From Amaricoccus sp047275745 (GTDB lineage Bacteria > Pseudomonadota > Alphaproteobacteria > Rhodobacterales > Rhodobacteraceae), in assembly GCF_047275745.1 (NCBI RefSeq), contig NZ_JBKQWU010000013.1, positions 1-64,000 of the forward strand: a DNA stretch of 64,000 nucleotides, written 5' to 3'. The stretch's first letter is position 1; each line of letters starts with the position of its first letter. This document shows positions 52,660-60,982 of this stretch, one piece after another. The notes beneath the pieces are model-generated. The model saw nothing but the letters and a program-made list of their open reading frames with translations, made no database searches and had not been told where the DNA came from. Both the position numbers and the translations under genes were made by a program.

Positions 52660-53241
52660 TTACTGGGTCCCGCGCGGGTCGATCCAGCCGATGTTTCCAT
52701 CATCGCGAGTGTACACAACATTCACGCCGCCGTGGGCGTCGTTCCTGAAGACAAGTAAATGCGCGCCGGCGAGTTCCATCTGCATCACCGCCTCGCCGAC
52801 CGAGAGATGGGGAACCTTGGTCTCCATCTCGGCCACGATCACCGGCTGCAGGCTCTCCGGCTCGTCATAGTCCGGGCCGTGGTCCGGTCCACCGTCGAGG
52901 ATGTAGGTCGGCGCCTCCATCGCGGTGATCGGCTCCTCCCGCGAGCGGTGATGGTCGCGGAGCCGGCGCTTGTAGCGGCGAAGCTGCTTTTCCATCCGGT
53001 CGAGCGCGCCTTCGAAGGAGGCGTAGACTTCCCCCGCCCGGGCCTTGGCCTGGACGATCAGGCCCGTCGGCAGGTGTACGGAACTGTCAGAAACGAATTC
53101 GTGGCGGTCCTTCGAAAAGGTTACCACCGCGTCCACGGGACGATCGAAGTACTTGCCGACCGACTCCGACAGCCGGTCCTCGACATGGGTGCGAAGCGCG
53201 TCCCCGATGTCGATGTGCTTCCCGCTGACCTGAATGCGCAT
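52660..53241 (-). CDS. hpf: Long-form ribosome hibernation promoting factor
   Basis: A protein of 193 residues: an N-terminal S30AE domain (MRIQVSGKHIDIGDALRTHV ... RLSESVGKYF) and a C-terminal dimerisation domain (LSVGEAVMQMELAGAHLLVF). Its size identifies the long form, which pairs 70S ribosomes into 100S dimers in starvation. The ATG is the conserved family start. It lies between rpoN and ptsN. Confidence 0.94.
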   Translation of the reverse strand: MRIQVSGKHIDIGDALRTHVEDRLSESVGKYFDRPVDAVVTFSKDRHEFVSDSSVHLPTGLIVQAKARAGEVYASFEGALDRMEKQLRRYKRRLRDHHRSREEPITAMEAPTYILDGGPDHGPDYDEPESLQPVIVAEMETKVPHLSVGEAVMQMELAGAHLLVFRNDAHGGVNVVYTRDDGNIGWIDPRGTQ

Positions 53242-53371
53242 GATTAGCCCCTTATTTACGTCGGTCACTCCCGACGGATTCCGGACGGGTCCGCCACAAC
53301 CGGGCGGAGCCTTAGGACGGGTACGCAGCCCTTGTCAACGCGCCGCGCGGAGGCCTTGAAAACCGGGGGTT

Positions 53372-54691
53372 TCACACCCGGGCCAGATTGGCTTTCCGGC
53401 GCCGGCGCTCGACAGACGACAGAATACCCATCCCCTCACGGTATTTCGCAACTGTCCGCCGTGCAATATCTATCCCCTCGGCGCGCAACAGGGTAACGAT
53501 CCTGTCGTCCGACAGCGCGCGGGTGGCGGATTCGGCCTCGATGAGCTGTCTGATCCGCTCCCGCACGGCGGTGGAGGAGAAGCTGGCCTCCCCGTCCAGC
53601 GCCTCGAGCGCGGAGGAAAAGAAGAAGCGCATCGCCAGATTCCCGCGCGCGCAGGCCATGTACTTGTTCGCCGTCACCCGGCTGATCGTCGACTCATGAA
53701 GGCCGAGCCGCTCGGCGAGGGCCCGCTGGGTCAGGGGCCGCATCCGGCCGATGCCGAAGCTGAGGAACTCCTCCTGCAGCCGCACGATCTCGGTTGCGAC
53801 CCGCAGGATCGTGCGGGCCCGCTGCTCGAGGCTGCGGACGAGCCAGTTCGCATTGGCGCCGCATTCCGAGATGAAGGCGCGGGCCGCGGCGTCGCCGCCT
53901 CCGAGTTCCGCGGCGTACTGGTTGTTGGTCAGCACCCGCGGCAACGTGTCCCCGTTCAGCTCGACCTGCCAGCCGCCGCCGGGCGCCTCGGTCACGAAGA
54001 CATCGGGCACGGCGAGTTCCACGGCGGGCGGCGAGAACCGGAGCCCCGGCTTCGGATCGAGCGCGCGGATCTCGGCGAGCATCTCGGCGAGGTCCTCCTC
54101 GTCCACGTCGCAGATCGCCAGGAGCTCAGCGTGATGGCCGGTGGCGACGAGCTTGAGGTTCCGCAGAAGCTCCTGCATCGCCGGATCGAGCCGGTCGAGC
54201 TCGCGGAGCTGGAGCGCGAGGCATTCGGAGAGCGACCGCGCGCCGATGCCCGCGGGCTCGCAGGCCTGCACGAGCGCGAGGCCGCGCGCGATCTCCGACG
54301 GGCGCAGGCGGTGCCGGGCGATCAGTTCTTCCGGTCTCACCCTGAGATAGCCGTCCTCCTCCAGTTCCTCCGCGAGGATCAGCGCCGCCTCGATCACGGC
54401 CGAGGGCGCGCGCATGGCCCGGATCTGATCGCCGAGATGGTCGGCGAGCGTGTTCTCGGCCGCCATGCTCTCCAGAATCGCCGGGTCCACCCCGCCGCCC
54501 CCGGCGGCGATGCGCGGGCCGCCCCTCTCGGTCGGCGGCGCGATCTCGAGCAGCGGGTTGCGCTCGACCGCGGCGGCGACATAGGCGCCGAGTTCGAGGT
54601 TGGACATGCCGAGCAGCTTGATCGACTGCCTGAGTTGAGGCGTCAGCGCCAGCGTCTGCTTCTGCTGGACCTCGATCCGGGGTGTGAGCAT
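53372..54691 (-). CDS. rpoN: RNA polymerase sigma-54 factor RpoN
   Basis: A protein of 439 residues. Region I (PRIEVQQKQTLALTPQLRQS IKLL) is at the N-terminus, the core-binding domain is in the middle, and the RpoN box ARRTVAKYRE lies near the end. It directs -24/-12 promoters with activator ATPases. Its length is at the lower end of the family because the acidic region II is short. A 12-bp tandem repeat (CGGCGCGCGTGT at 54724 and 54736) lies just upstream. Confidence 0.95.
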   Translation of the reverse strand: MLTPRIEVQQKQTLALTPQLRQSIKLLGMSNLELGAYVAAAVERNPLLEIAPPTERGGPRIAAGGGGVDPAILESMAAENTLADHLGDQIRAMRAPSAVIEAALILAEELEEDGYLRVRPEELIARHRLRPSEIARGLALVQACEPAGIGARSLSECLALQLRELDRLDPAMQELLRNLKLVATGHHAELLAICDVDEEDLAEMLAEIRALDPKPGLRFSPPAVELAVPDVFVTEAPGGGWQVELNGDTLPRVLTNNQYAAELGGGDAAARAFISECGANANWLVRSLEQRARTILRVATEIVRLQEEFLSFGIGRMRPLTQRALAERLGLHESTISRVTANKYMACARGNLAMRFFFSSALEALDGEASFSSTAVRERIRQLIEAESATRALSDDRIVTLLRAEGIDIARRTVAKYREGMGILSSVERRRRKANLARV

Positions 54692-54789
54692 GCTCTCAGG
54701 CCCCCCGCGGCTGGCGCGCGTCCCGGCGCGCGTGTCGGCGCGCGTGTCGGCAGGGGCCCTGGCGCGGGCTCCGCGGGTCTCCCGGTCCG

Positions 54790-55566
54790 CTAGATGCGGA
54801 AGCTCTCGCCCAGATAGACACGGCGCACATCCTCGTCCCGCACGACCTCGTCCGGCGTGCCGGACATCAGCACCGTGCCGTCATGGAGGATATAGGCCCG
54901 GTCGACGATTTCCAGCGTCTCGCGGACGTTGTGGTCGGTGATCAGCACGCCGATGCCGCGATCGGTCAGCTGGCAGACCAGCTGGCGTATATCGGCGACC
55001 GCGAGCGGATCGACGCCGGCGAAGGGTTCGTCTAGCAGGATGTACTTCGGCTGCGTGGCGAGACAGCGCGCGATCTCCACCCGCCGCCGCTCGCCGCCCG
55101 AGAGCGCGATGGCGCGGGCGCGGCGGAGATGCGTGATCGAGAATTCGCCCAGGAGTTCGTCCAGCATCTCGCGGCGCTTCTCCGGATCGTCGATCGCGAT
55201 CTCCAGAATGGCGCGGATGTTGTCGGCGACCGTCATGCCGCGAAAGATCGAGGCTTCCTGCGGCAGATAGCCGATGCCGAGCCGCGCGCGCCGGAACATC
55301 GGCAGCAGCGTCACGTCCTGCCCGTCGACGCGCACAGTGCCGGCATCGGGCGGCACGAGCCCGGCGATCGCGTAGAAACAGGTGGTCTTGCCGGCGCCGT
55401 TCGGCCCGAGCAGCGCCGCGACCTCGCCCCGGCGCAGGCTGAGCGACACGTCTCGGAGCACCGGACGGCGCTTGTAGCTCTTGCCGAGGTTGATGACTTC
55501 GAGCCCGCCCGCCGCGTCGGCCCGGACGCCGGCGGGGGTGTTCTCGGTGAGGGCCGGACGTTTCAC
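54790..55566 (-). CDS. lptB: LPS transport ATPase LptB
   Basis: A protein of 258 residues: Walker A GPNGAGKTTCFYAIAGLV, signature LSGGERRRVEIARCLA, Walker B YILLDEPFAGVDPLA and the switch His in VLITDHNVRETL. It powers extraction of lipopolysaccharide from the inner membrane with LptFG. It overlaps the lptA stop by 4 bases. Confidence 0.96.
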   Translation of the reverse strand: MKRPALTENTPAGVRADAAGGLEVINLGKSYKRRPVLRDVSLSLRRGEVAALLGPNGAGKTTCFYAIAGLVPPDAGTVRVDGQDVTLLPMFRRARLGIGYLPQEASIFRGMTVADNIRAILEIAIDDPEKRREMLDELLGEFSITHLRRARAIALSGGERRRVEIARCLATQPKYILLDEPFAGVDPLAVADIRQLVCQLTDRGIGVLITDHNVRETLEIVDRAYILHDGTVLMSGTPDEVVRDEDVRRVYLGESFRI

Positions 55567-56111
55567 GGGCGGCTCTCCCCGGGGGAGGATCGGGTCGAGC
55601 CGGGCGTGAAGATGGTCCGGACGCGCCCGTCGAGCTGAGCCGTGCCGCGGTTGAGATCGATGTGAAGCGTCTGGCTCGAGAGCGCGTTCGGTCCCTGGGT
55701 CAGAAGCACGTCGCCCGACATGTCGACGATGCCCGAGGCGACCTGATAGACCGCGCGCGCGCCTTGCGCGGCCTCCTCCCCGTTGGTGAGCGTGACGTTG
55801 CCGTCCGCCTCCATCCGATCGACCGTACCCTGGGCGTCGCCGGAGCCCGAGACGTAGAAGACCTGGATACGGTCGGCGGCGAGCCTGAACTGGCCCTGCC
55901 CGACCCGCACGTCGCCGGTAAAGACCGCCGTGCCGCCCGCCTGATCGAGCTGAAGCGATTCCGAGGTGATCTCCACCGGCAGGGTCGCGTCGTGGCTCTC
56001 GCCGAAGGGAACGGTGGTTTCCTGCGCGGTGGCGGGAGCGGCCACGGCGAGAATGGTCGCGGCCAGGACAGTCGCGGTCAGGACGGGTCCGGTCAGGACG
56101 GGCAATCGCAT
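55563..56111 (-). CDS. lptA: LPS transport periplasmic protein LptA
   Basis: A protein of 182 residues with a signal peptide (LTATVLAATILAVAAPATAQ) and an OstA-like beta-jellyroll (ESLQLDQAGGTAVFTGDVRV, ADRIQVFYV). It forms the periplasmic bridge for LPS. The order lptC-lptA-lptB is conserved. Confidence 0.92.
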   Translation of the reverse strand: MRLPVLTGPVLTATVLAATILAVAAPATAQETTVPFGESHDATLPVEITSESLQLDQAGGTAVFTGDVRVGQGQFRLAADRIQVFYVSGSGDAQGTVDRMEADGNVTLTNGEEAAQGARAVYQVASGIVDMSGDVLLTQGPNALSSQTLHIDLNRGTAQLDGRVRTIFTPGSTRSSPGESRP

Positions 56112-56121
56112 CTCGGTCCCT

Positions 56122-56790
56122 TCACTTCGGACTGGCGGCGGTGGGAACGTATATCAGGCGGACACCGTTTCCGAAAGAAAACAGCCGCGCCTCGGCATTC
56201 CCCGACGAGGCGTCCTCCGGCGCATCCCCGGCGGAGCCCCCCGGCTCGATCCTCAGCGTTCCGGAGGTGATCTCGCCGAGCGGCCCGCTGGCGGTGACGG
56301 ACTGGCCGGCTTCGAGCACGCCGCGCGCGAGATCGAGATCCATCGCCTCGGCGCGCATCGCATAGCCGTCGGAGGTGTCGATCAGCACCGGGCCGCCGAG
56401 CGCGATCCGCTGGCTTTCGAGATCGAAGGCGGCCACCGGCGCCGAGACGCGCATCGTGGTCCCGCGGTCGAAGTCGATCTCTCCCGCGACGCGCGTCATG
56501 TCGGCGCGGGTCGGCGGCGCGGCGTCCGGGACCACGCGCTCGGCGGTGAAGCGGAAGCGGTCGTTGCTCTCGCTCGTCCCGGTCAGGATCGGGCTCGTGA
56601 CGCTCATCCCCTCGCCGAGCGCCTCCATGTCGCCTTCGGTGAAGCTGATTCCGCCGCCCTGCGGCCCGTCGTCGGCCGGGATCAGGAACAGCGTGGCAAT
56701 CATCCCCAGTGCCACGAGCGGCAGGCCGACCTTCAGGACCGCCACGAGGCGGGTGCGGAAGTCCGGGGCGTGTTCGTGCGGAGGAACCAT
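56122..56790 (-). CDS. lptC: LPS export protein LptC
   Basis: A protein of 222 residues with a single N-terminal membrane helix (VGLPLVALGMIATLFLIPAD) and a periplasmic jellyroll domain (about 50-200). Its place before lptA and lptB and the fold support LptC, whose sequence is poorly conserved. It links the LptBFG extractor to LptA. Confidence 0.88.
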   Translation of the reverse strand: MVPPHEHAPDFRTRLVAVLKVGLPLVALGMIATLFLIPADDGPQGGGISFTEGDMEALGEGMSVTSPILTGTSESNDRFRFTAERVVPDAAPPTRADMTRVAGEIDFDRGTTMRVSAPVAAFDLESQRIALGGPVLIDTSDGYAMRAEAMDLDLARGVLEAGQSVTASGPLGEITSGTLRIEPGGSAGDAPEDASSGNAEARLFSFGNGVRLIYVPTAASPK

Positions 56791-56801
56791 GCGCCCGGGG
56801 C

Positions 56802-57794
56802 TCAGGTCACGCCGGCGCGCAGGCAGTCGTGGACGTGCAGGATGCCCGCGGGCGGGGATGGCGCTTCGCTGGCGACCGGCGTCACGAAGAGGGTCGTGAT
56901 CTTGCGCGCGTTCATGATGCCGAGCGCCTCCGAGGCGAGGGCGCCGGCGGGGATCGTCAGCGGGTGGCTGGTCATGACCTCGCTCGCCACGCGGTCGAGC
57001 AGGCCCGCCATGTTGCGGCGAAGGTCGCCGTCCGTGATCACGCCGACGAGGGCGCCGCCCGCGTCGAGCACGCCCGCGACGCCGAACCCCTTGTGGGTGA
57101 TCTCGATGAGCGCGTCGGACATCGGCGTGTCGAGGCCGATCAGCGGCAGTTCCGCGCCCCTGTGCATGAGCTGCTCCACCGTCGCGAGCCGCGCGCCGAG
57201 CCGGCCGCCGGGGTGGAAGTCGCGAAAATCCTCGGGCGTGAAGGCGCGATGCTCCATCAGCGCCACCGCCATCGCATCGCCGAGCGCCAGCGTCATCGTG
57301 GTCGATGTCGTGGGAGCGAGCCCGACGGAACAGGCCTCCGCCTCCGGCGGCAGCAGGAGCCCGACCGTCGCCTGCCGCATCAGCGTCGATTCCGCCCGGC
57401 CGCAGATCGCCACGATCGGAATCTGGAACCGCTTGGCATAGGCGAGCATGTCGGCGAGTTCGGGGGTCTCGCCGGAATTCGACAGCAGCAGCACCACATC
57501 CGCCGCTGTGACCATGCCGAGATCGCCATGACTCGCTTCGGCCGGATGGACGAACATCGCGGGCGTCCCTGTCGAGGCCAGGGTGGCGGCGATCTTGCGC
57601 CCGATATGGCCGGACTTGCCCATTCCGGAGACGATGACCCGCCCCGGCGCGCGCAGGATGGTCCCGAGCGCCCGGGCGAAATCCGGACCCAGCGTCTCGC
57701 CGAGCGCGCCAAGCGCCGCCGCCTCGGTCGCGATGACGCGCCGGCCGGTGGCAATCAGCTTCTGATCGTCCGCGGGACGTGATGCGAGGTCCAT
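56802..57794 (-). CDS. kdsD: Arabinose-5-phosphate isomerase KdsD/KpsF
   Basis: A protein of 330 residues: SIS domain (VIVSGMGKSGHIGRKIAATL ... SHGDLGMVTAADVVLLLSNS) then two CBS domains (about 205-325, with GVITDGDLRRNM). It converts ribulose-5-phosphate to arabinose-5-phosphate, the first step toward KDO. It stands just upstream of lptC. Confidence 0.94.
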   Translation of the reverse strand: MDLASRPADDQKLIATGRRVIATEAAALGALGETLGPDFARALGTILRAPGRVIVSGMGKSGHIGRKIAATLASTGTPAMFVHPAEASHGDLGMVTAADVVLLLSNSGETPELADMLAYAKRFQIPIVAICGRAESTLMRQATVGLLLPPEAEACSVGLAPTTSTTMTLALGDAMAVALMEHRAFTPEDFRDFHPGGRLGARLATVEQLMHRGAELPLIGLDTPMSDALIEITHKGFGVAGVLDAGGALVGVITDGDLRRNMAGLLDRVASEVMTSHPLTIPAGALASEALGIMNARKITTLFVTPVASEAPSPPAGILHVHDCLRAGVT

Positions 57795-57820
57795 GGTCTT
57801 CCCCGGAAGCGGTCTCCCGT

Positions 57821-58435
57821 TCAGCTGTGGGCGAAGATATCCTGCTCGGGCCAGCCGGCGATGTCGAGCGCCGCGCGGTGCGGCAGGAAATCGAAACAGG
57901 CCTGTGCGAGTTCCCGCCGCCCCTCCCGCGCGAGCCGCGCGTCGAGCGCCGCCTTGAGCCGCCCGAGGTGGAGCACGTCCGAGGCGGCGTAGTCCATCTG
58001 CGCCTGGGTCAGCACCTCCGCGCCCCAGTCGCTCGTCTGCTGCTGCTTCGAGATATCGACATCGAGCAATTCGCCGAGCAGATACTTGAGCCCGTGGCGG
58101 TCGGTATAGGTACGCACGAGCTTCGAGGCGATCTTGGTGCAGTAGACCGGCGCGGTCAGCACACCGAAGGTCAGGAGCAGCGCGGCGATGTCGAAACGCC
58201 CGAAGTGGAAGAGTTTCAGCTGGTCGGGATTGGCCAGCAGCCGGCAGAGGTTCGGCGCTTCGCTCTGACCCTTGGCGATCTGCACGAGATGCGCGTCGCC
58301 GTCGCCGGAGGAGAGCTGCACGAGGCAGAGCCGGTCGCGCTCCGGCACGAGCCCCATCGTCTCGCAATCGACCGCCACCTCGGGACCGAGATCGAGCCCA
58401 TCGGGCAGATCGCCCTTGTAGAGAATAGTCGCCAT
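57821..58435 (-). CDS. nrnC: NrnC-type diribonuclease (RNase D-like)
   Basis: A protein of 204 residues with a DEDDy 3'-5' exonuclease core: VAVDCETMGLVPERD, FHFGRFDIAALLLTFG and the Tyr-type motif MDYAASDVLHL. It consists of the exonuclease domain alone, lacking the HRDC domains of true RNase D. This is the size and form of alphaproteobacterial NrnC, which degrades dinucleotides. The name is an inference from length and lineage. Confidence 0.8.
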   Translation of the reverse strand: MATILYKGDLPDGLDLGPEVAVDCETMGLVPERDRLCLVQLSSGDGDAHLVQIAKGQSEAPNLCRLLANPDQLKLFHFGRFDIAALLLTFGVLTAPVYCTKIASKLVRTYTDRHGLKYLLGELLDVDISKQQQTSDWGAEVLTQAQMDYAASDVLHLGRLKAALDARLAREGRRELAQACFDFLPHRAALDIAGWPEQDIFAHS

Positions 58436-58601
58436 GTTCTCGCATCCCCGGCCCAAGCGGCTATCCGTCTGGTCGAGCGCCGCGCTGTTGTCAATCTTCG
58501 CAGAAGGCGGATGGCAACCGGCGGCCTGCGGTGCCGCTCCCGAGACGCGGACCAACCGCGGGGCTCGGAACCCTCCGGTTTCACAACTGGCGCGGGAAGG
58601 A

Positions 58602-58687
58602 TGGTGCCCGGGAGAAGACTCGAACTTCCACGACCGTTAAGTCACTGGTACCTGAAACCAGCGCGTCTACCATTCCGCCACCCGGGC
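58602..58687 (-). tRNA. tRNA-Leu (anticodon CAG)
   Basis: On the minus strand an 86-nt cloverleaf begins GCCCGGG and ends in CCCGGGC-ACCA, so CCA is encoded. The anticodon stem CTGGT/ACCAG encloses TTCAGGT, giving anticodon CAG. A long variable arm (about TGACTTAACGGTCG) and the T arm loop GTTCGAGT are as expected for class II leucine tRNA. Confidence 0.95.
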
Positions 58688-58965
58688 AGGTGCCGATTGC
58701 GGGGCATGTATAGATGCCTCCGCGCGGTGTCAACGGGCAAGCGCGTGCGATGCGCTCCGAGGGTGACGGAGAGGCGTGGTCTGTGCGATGCTCGCGCGCA
58801 AGGACTCGGGTCGCGCCCCGCGCTGAACCCCCTGCGGGCCCCGCGCCCGGTGGAGACGGATGGCGAGGCGGGAAAGGCCCGGCGAGACGGCGCGGCGGCA
58901 TTTGAACCTTGTCCCGCGAAAAATCTGCCTCTATTCCGGATGGTGCGCCGCAAGGAGAATCGAAG
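58688..58965. other. Gap between tRNA-Leu and the epimerase-like gene
   Basis: The 278 bases should hold the divergent promoters of the tRNA and the epimerase-like gene. No gene is seen in it. Confidence 0.5.
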
Positions 58966-59970
58966 ATGTCCCAGCCATTGCCCATTTCGGTGCCCATCGT
59001 GACGATCTTCGGCGGTTCCGGCTTCGTCGGCCGCTATATCGCCCAGCGGATGGCGCGCGCCGGATGGCGCGTGCGGGTCGCGGTGCGCCGGCCGGCCGAG
59101 GCGGGTTTCGTCCGTCCCTATGGCGTCGTGGGCCAGGTGGAGCCGATCCAGGCGAACATCCGCGACGAGGATTCGACCCGCGCCGCGATCGCCGGCGCGA
59201 CCGCGGTCGTGAACTGCGTCGGCCTCCTGAACCAGAACGGCAAGCAGACGTTCGACGCGGTGATGGTGGAAGGCGCCGGCCGGATCGCGCGGATCGCGGC
59301 CGAGGAGGGCGCGCAGCGTTTCGTCCATCTCTCGGCGATCGGCGCCGATCCGGAGAGCGACAGCGCCTATGGCAAGGCGAAGGCCGAGGGCGAGGCGGCG
59401 GTTACCGCGGCCTTTCCCGGCGCGGTCATCCTGCGCCCCTCGGTGATCTTCGGCGACGGCGACGGGTTCTTCCGCAAGTTCGCAGGCATCGCGCGCATGG
59501 CGCCGGTCATGCTGGTTCCCGCGCCCAACACGAAATTCCAGCCGGTCTATGTCGACGACGTCGCGGCCGCCGTCGAGGCGGCGATCACCGGCCCGGGCGC
59601 CGAGGGCGTCTACGAACTGGGCGGTCCCAGGGTCGCGTCGCTGAGCCGGCTGGTCCACGACATGCTCCGGACCATCCGCCGCAAGCGCCTGCTCTTCGCG
59701 ATGCCGGTCGCGATGGCCTCGCTGCAGGCATGGGGTGGCGACATGGTCCAGAAGCTGAGCGGCGGGCTCATCAACAACTCGCTGATGACGCGGGACCAGC
59801 TCAGGATGCTCGACAAGGACAATGTCGTCTCCGCCGGTGCCAGGGGCTTCGCTGACCTCGGGATCGAACCGACGCCGATGGAGGCGGTTCTGGACAGTTA
59901 TCTCTACGTCTATCGTCCGCATGGTCAGTACGACGCGATCCAGGAATCCGCCGAGCGTCTCTGGAACTGA
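58966..59970 (+). CDS. NAD-dependent epimerase-like protein (complex I NDUFA9 type)
   Basis: A protein of 334 residues with the atypical SDR nucleotide motif VTIFGGSGFVGRYIAQRMAR, then VNCVGLLNQNG and VHLSAIGADPESDSAYGKAK. It resembles the NDUFA9-like family of Alphaproteobacteria, relatives of a complex I accessory subunit. A catalytic role is uncertain because the full Tyr-x3-Lys is in the SAYGKAK variant. AAGGAG precedes the ATG. uppP follows after 24 bases. Confidence 0.85.
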   Translation: MSQPLPISVPIVTIFGGSGFVGRYIAQRMARAGWRVRVAVRRPAEAGFVRPYGVVGQVEPIQANIRDEDSTRAAIAGATAVVNCVGLLNQNGKQTFDAVMVEGAGRIARIAAEEGAQRFVHLSAIGADPESDSAYGKAKAEGEAAVTAAFPGAVILRPSVIFGDGDGFFRKFAGIARMAPVMLVPAPNTKFQPVYVDDVAAAVEAAITGPGAEGVYELGGPRVASLSRLVHDMLRTIRRKRLLFAMPVAMASLQAWGGDMVQKLSGGLINNSLMTRDQLRMLDKDNVVSAGARGFADLGIEPTPMEAVLDSYLYVYRPHGQYDAIQESAERLWN

Positions 59971-59988
59971 TCTGGCGTCTCTGGAACT
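59955..59988. repeat. 14-bp direct repeat at the epimerase/uppP junction
   Basis: GCGTCTCTGGAACT at 59955-59968 recurs at 59975-59988. The first copy covers the last codons of the epimerase-like gene; the second lies in the spacer before uppP. Confidence 0.95.
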
Positions 59989-59994
59989 CAATTC

Positions 59995-60816
59995 ATGGAT
60001 CAAAATTCGCTGTTCGTCGCCGCGTTCCTCGGCGTGCTCGAGGGGCTGACCGAGTTCATTCCCGTTTCCTCGACCGGTCACATCCTGCTCGCGGGTCATT
60101 TCCTCGGCTTTCAATCGTCGGGGAAGGCGTTCGAGGTGCTGATCCAGCTCGGCGCGATTCTCGCGATCCTGTCGGTCTATGCCTCCCGCCTCCTGAAGAT
60201 CGCGACGGATGCGCCCCGGGACCCGAAGACACGGCGGTTCATCCTCGCCGTGCTGATCGCCTTCCTCCCGGCGGTGGTCGTCGGTGTGCTTGCCCATGAT
60301 TTCATCAAGACGGTGCTCTTCGAGACCCCCTGGCTGATCGCGGTGATGCTGGTGCTCGGCGGCATCATCCTCCTGATCGTGGACCGCTTCGCGCCGGAGC
60401 CGAAGTATCACGACGTGATGGATTTCCCGCTGCCGCTCGCGTTCAGGATCGGCCTTGTGCAGTGCCTCGCGATGATCCCGGGCGTCTCGCGCTCGGGTGC
60501 CACGATCGTCGGTTCCCTGCTGATGGGGGCGGACAAGCGCGCGGCGGCGGAGTTCTCGTTCTTTCTGTCCATGCCGACCATGGCGGGCGCTTTCGCGTAT
60601 GATCTCTTCAAGAATCGCGACGTGCTGACCTGGGACGACGCCACCCTCATCCTGACCGGTTTCGTCACCGCCTTTATCGCCGCCGTCTTCGTGGTGCGCC
60701 ACCTGCTCGATTTCGTGTCGCGCCGGGGCTACGCGGTCTTCGGATGGTGGCGAATCGTCGTCGGACTGGTCGCGCTGCTGGCGCTCTGGCTCACCTCCGA
60801 GACCGGGATGGCTTGA
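59995..60816 (+). CDS. uppP: Undecaprenyl-diphosphatase
   Basis: A protein of 273 residues with several membrane helices and the BacA motifs LGVLEGLTEFIPVSSTGHIL (Glu-rich loop) and ALIPGVSRSGAT-like CLAMIPGVSRSGATIVGSLL. It recycles the lipid carrier for cell wall and O-antigen synthesis. A hairpin (60815-60822 with 60832-60839) overlaps its stop. Confidence 0.96.
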   Translation: MDQNSLFVAAFLGVLEGLTEFIPVSSTGHILLAGHFLGFQSSGKAFEVLIQLGAILAILSVYASRLLKIATDAPRDPKTRRFILAVLIAFLPAVVVGVLAHDFIKTVLFETPWLIAVMLVLGGIILLIVDRFAPEPKYHDVMDFPLPLAFRIGLVQCLAMIPGVSRSGATIVGSLLMGADKRAAAEFSFFLSMPTMAGAFAYDLFKNRDVLTWDDATLILTGFVTAFIAAVFVVRHLLDFVSRRGYAVFGWWRIVVGLVALLALWLTSETGMA

Positions 60817-60893
60817 TAGGTCGCTTGAGCTGACCTATCTGGTGCCTATTCCGTGGGCAGTTGACGAACGTGCGGTGCCAAACATAAAAACAG

Positions 60894-60912
60894 GTCAGCA
60901 TAGCTGACTTTT
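60894..60912. terminator. Terminator or leader hairpin before gltD
   Basis: GTCAGC-ATA-GCTGAC is followed by TTTT on the plus strand, and the minus strand reads a T-run after two bases. It probably ends the uppP transcript. A TTGACG...ATAAAA promoter-like pair (60861-60889) sits just before it, so it could also act within the gltD leader. Confidence 0.6.
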
Positions 60913-60982
60913 CATGGCGGAGCGGATGAAATAGAAATGAGGTAGCGCCCCGACAGGGGCTTGCCGACCGTGGGAGAAGTGG

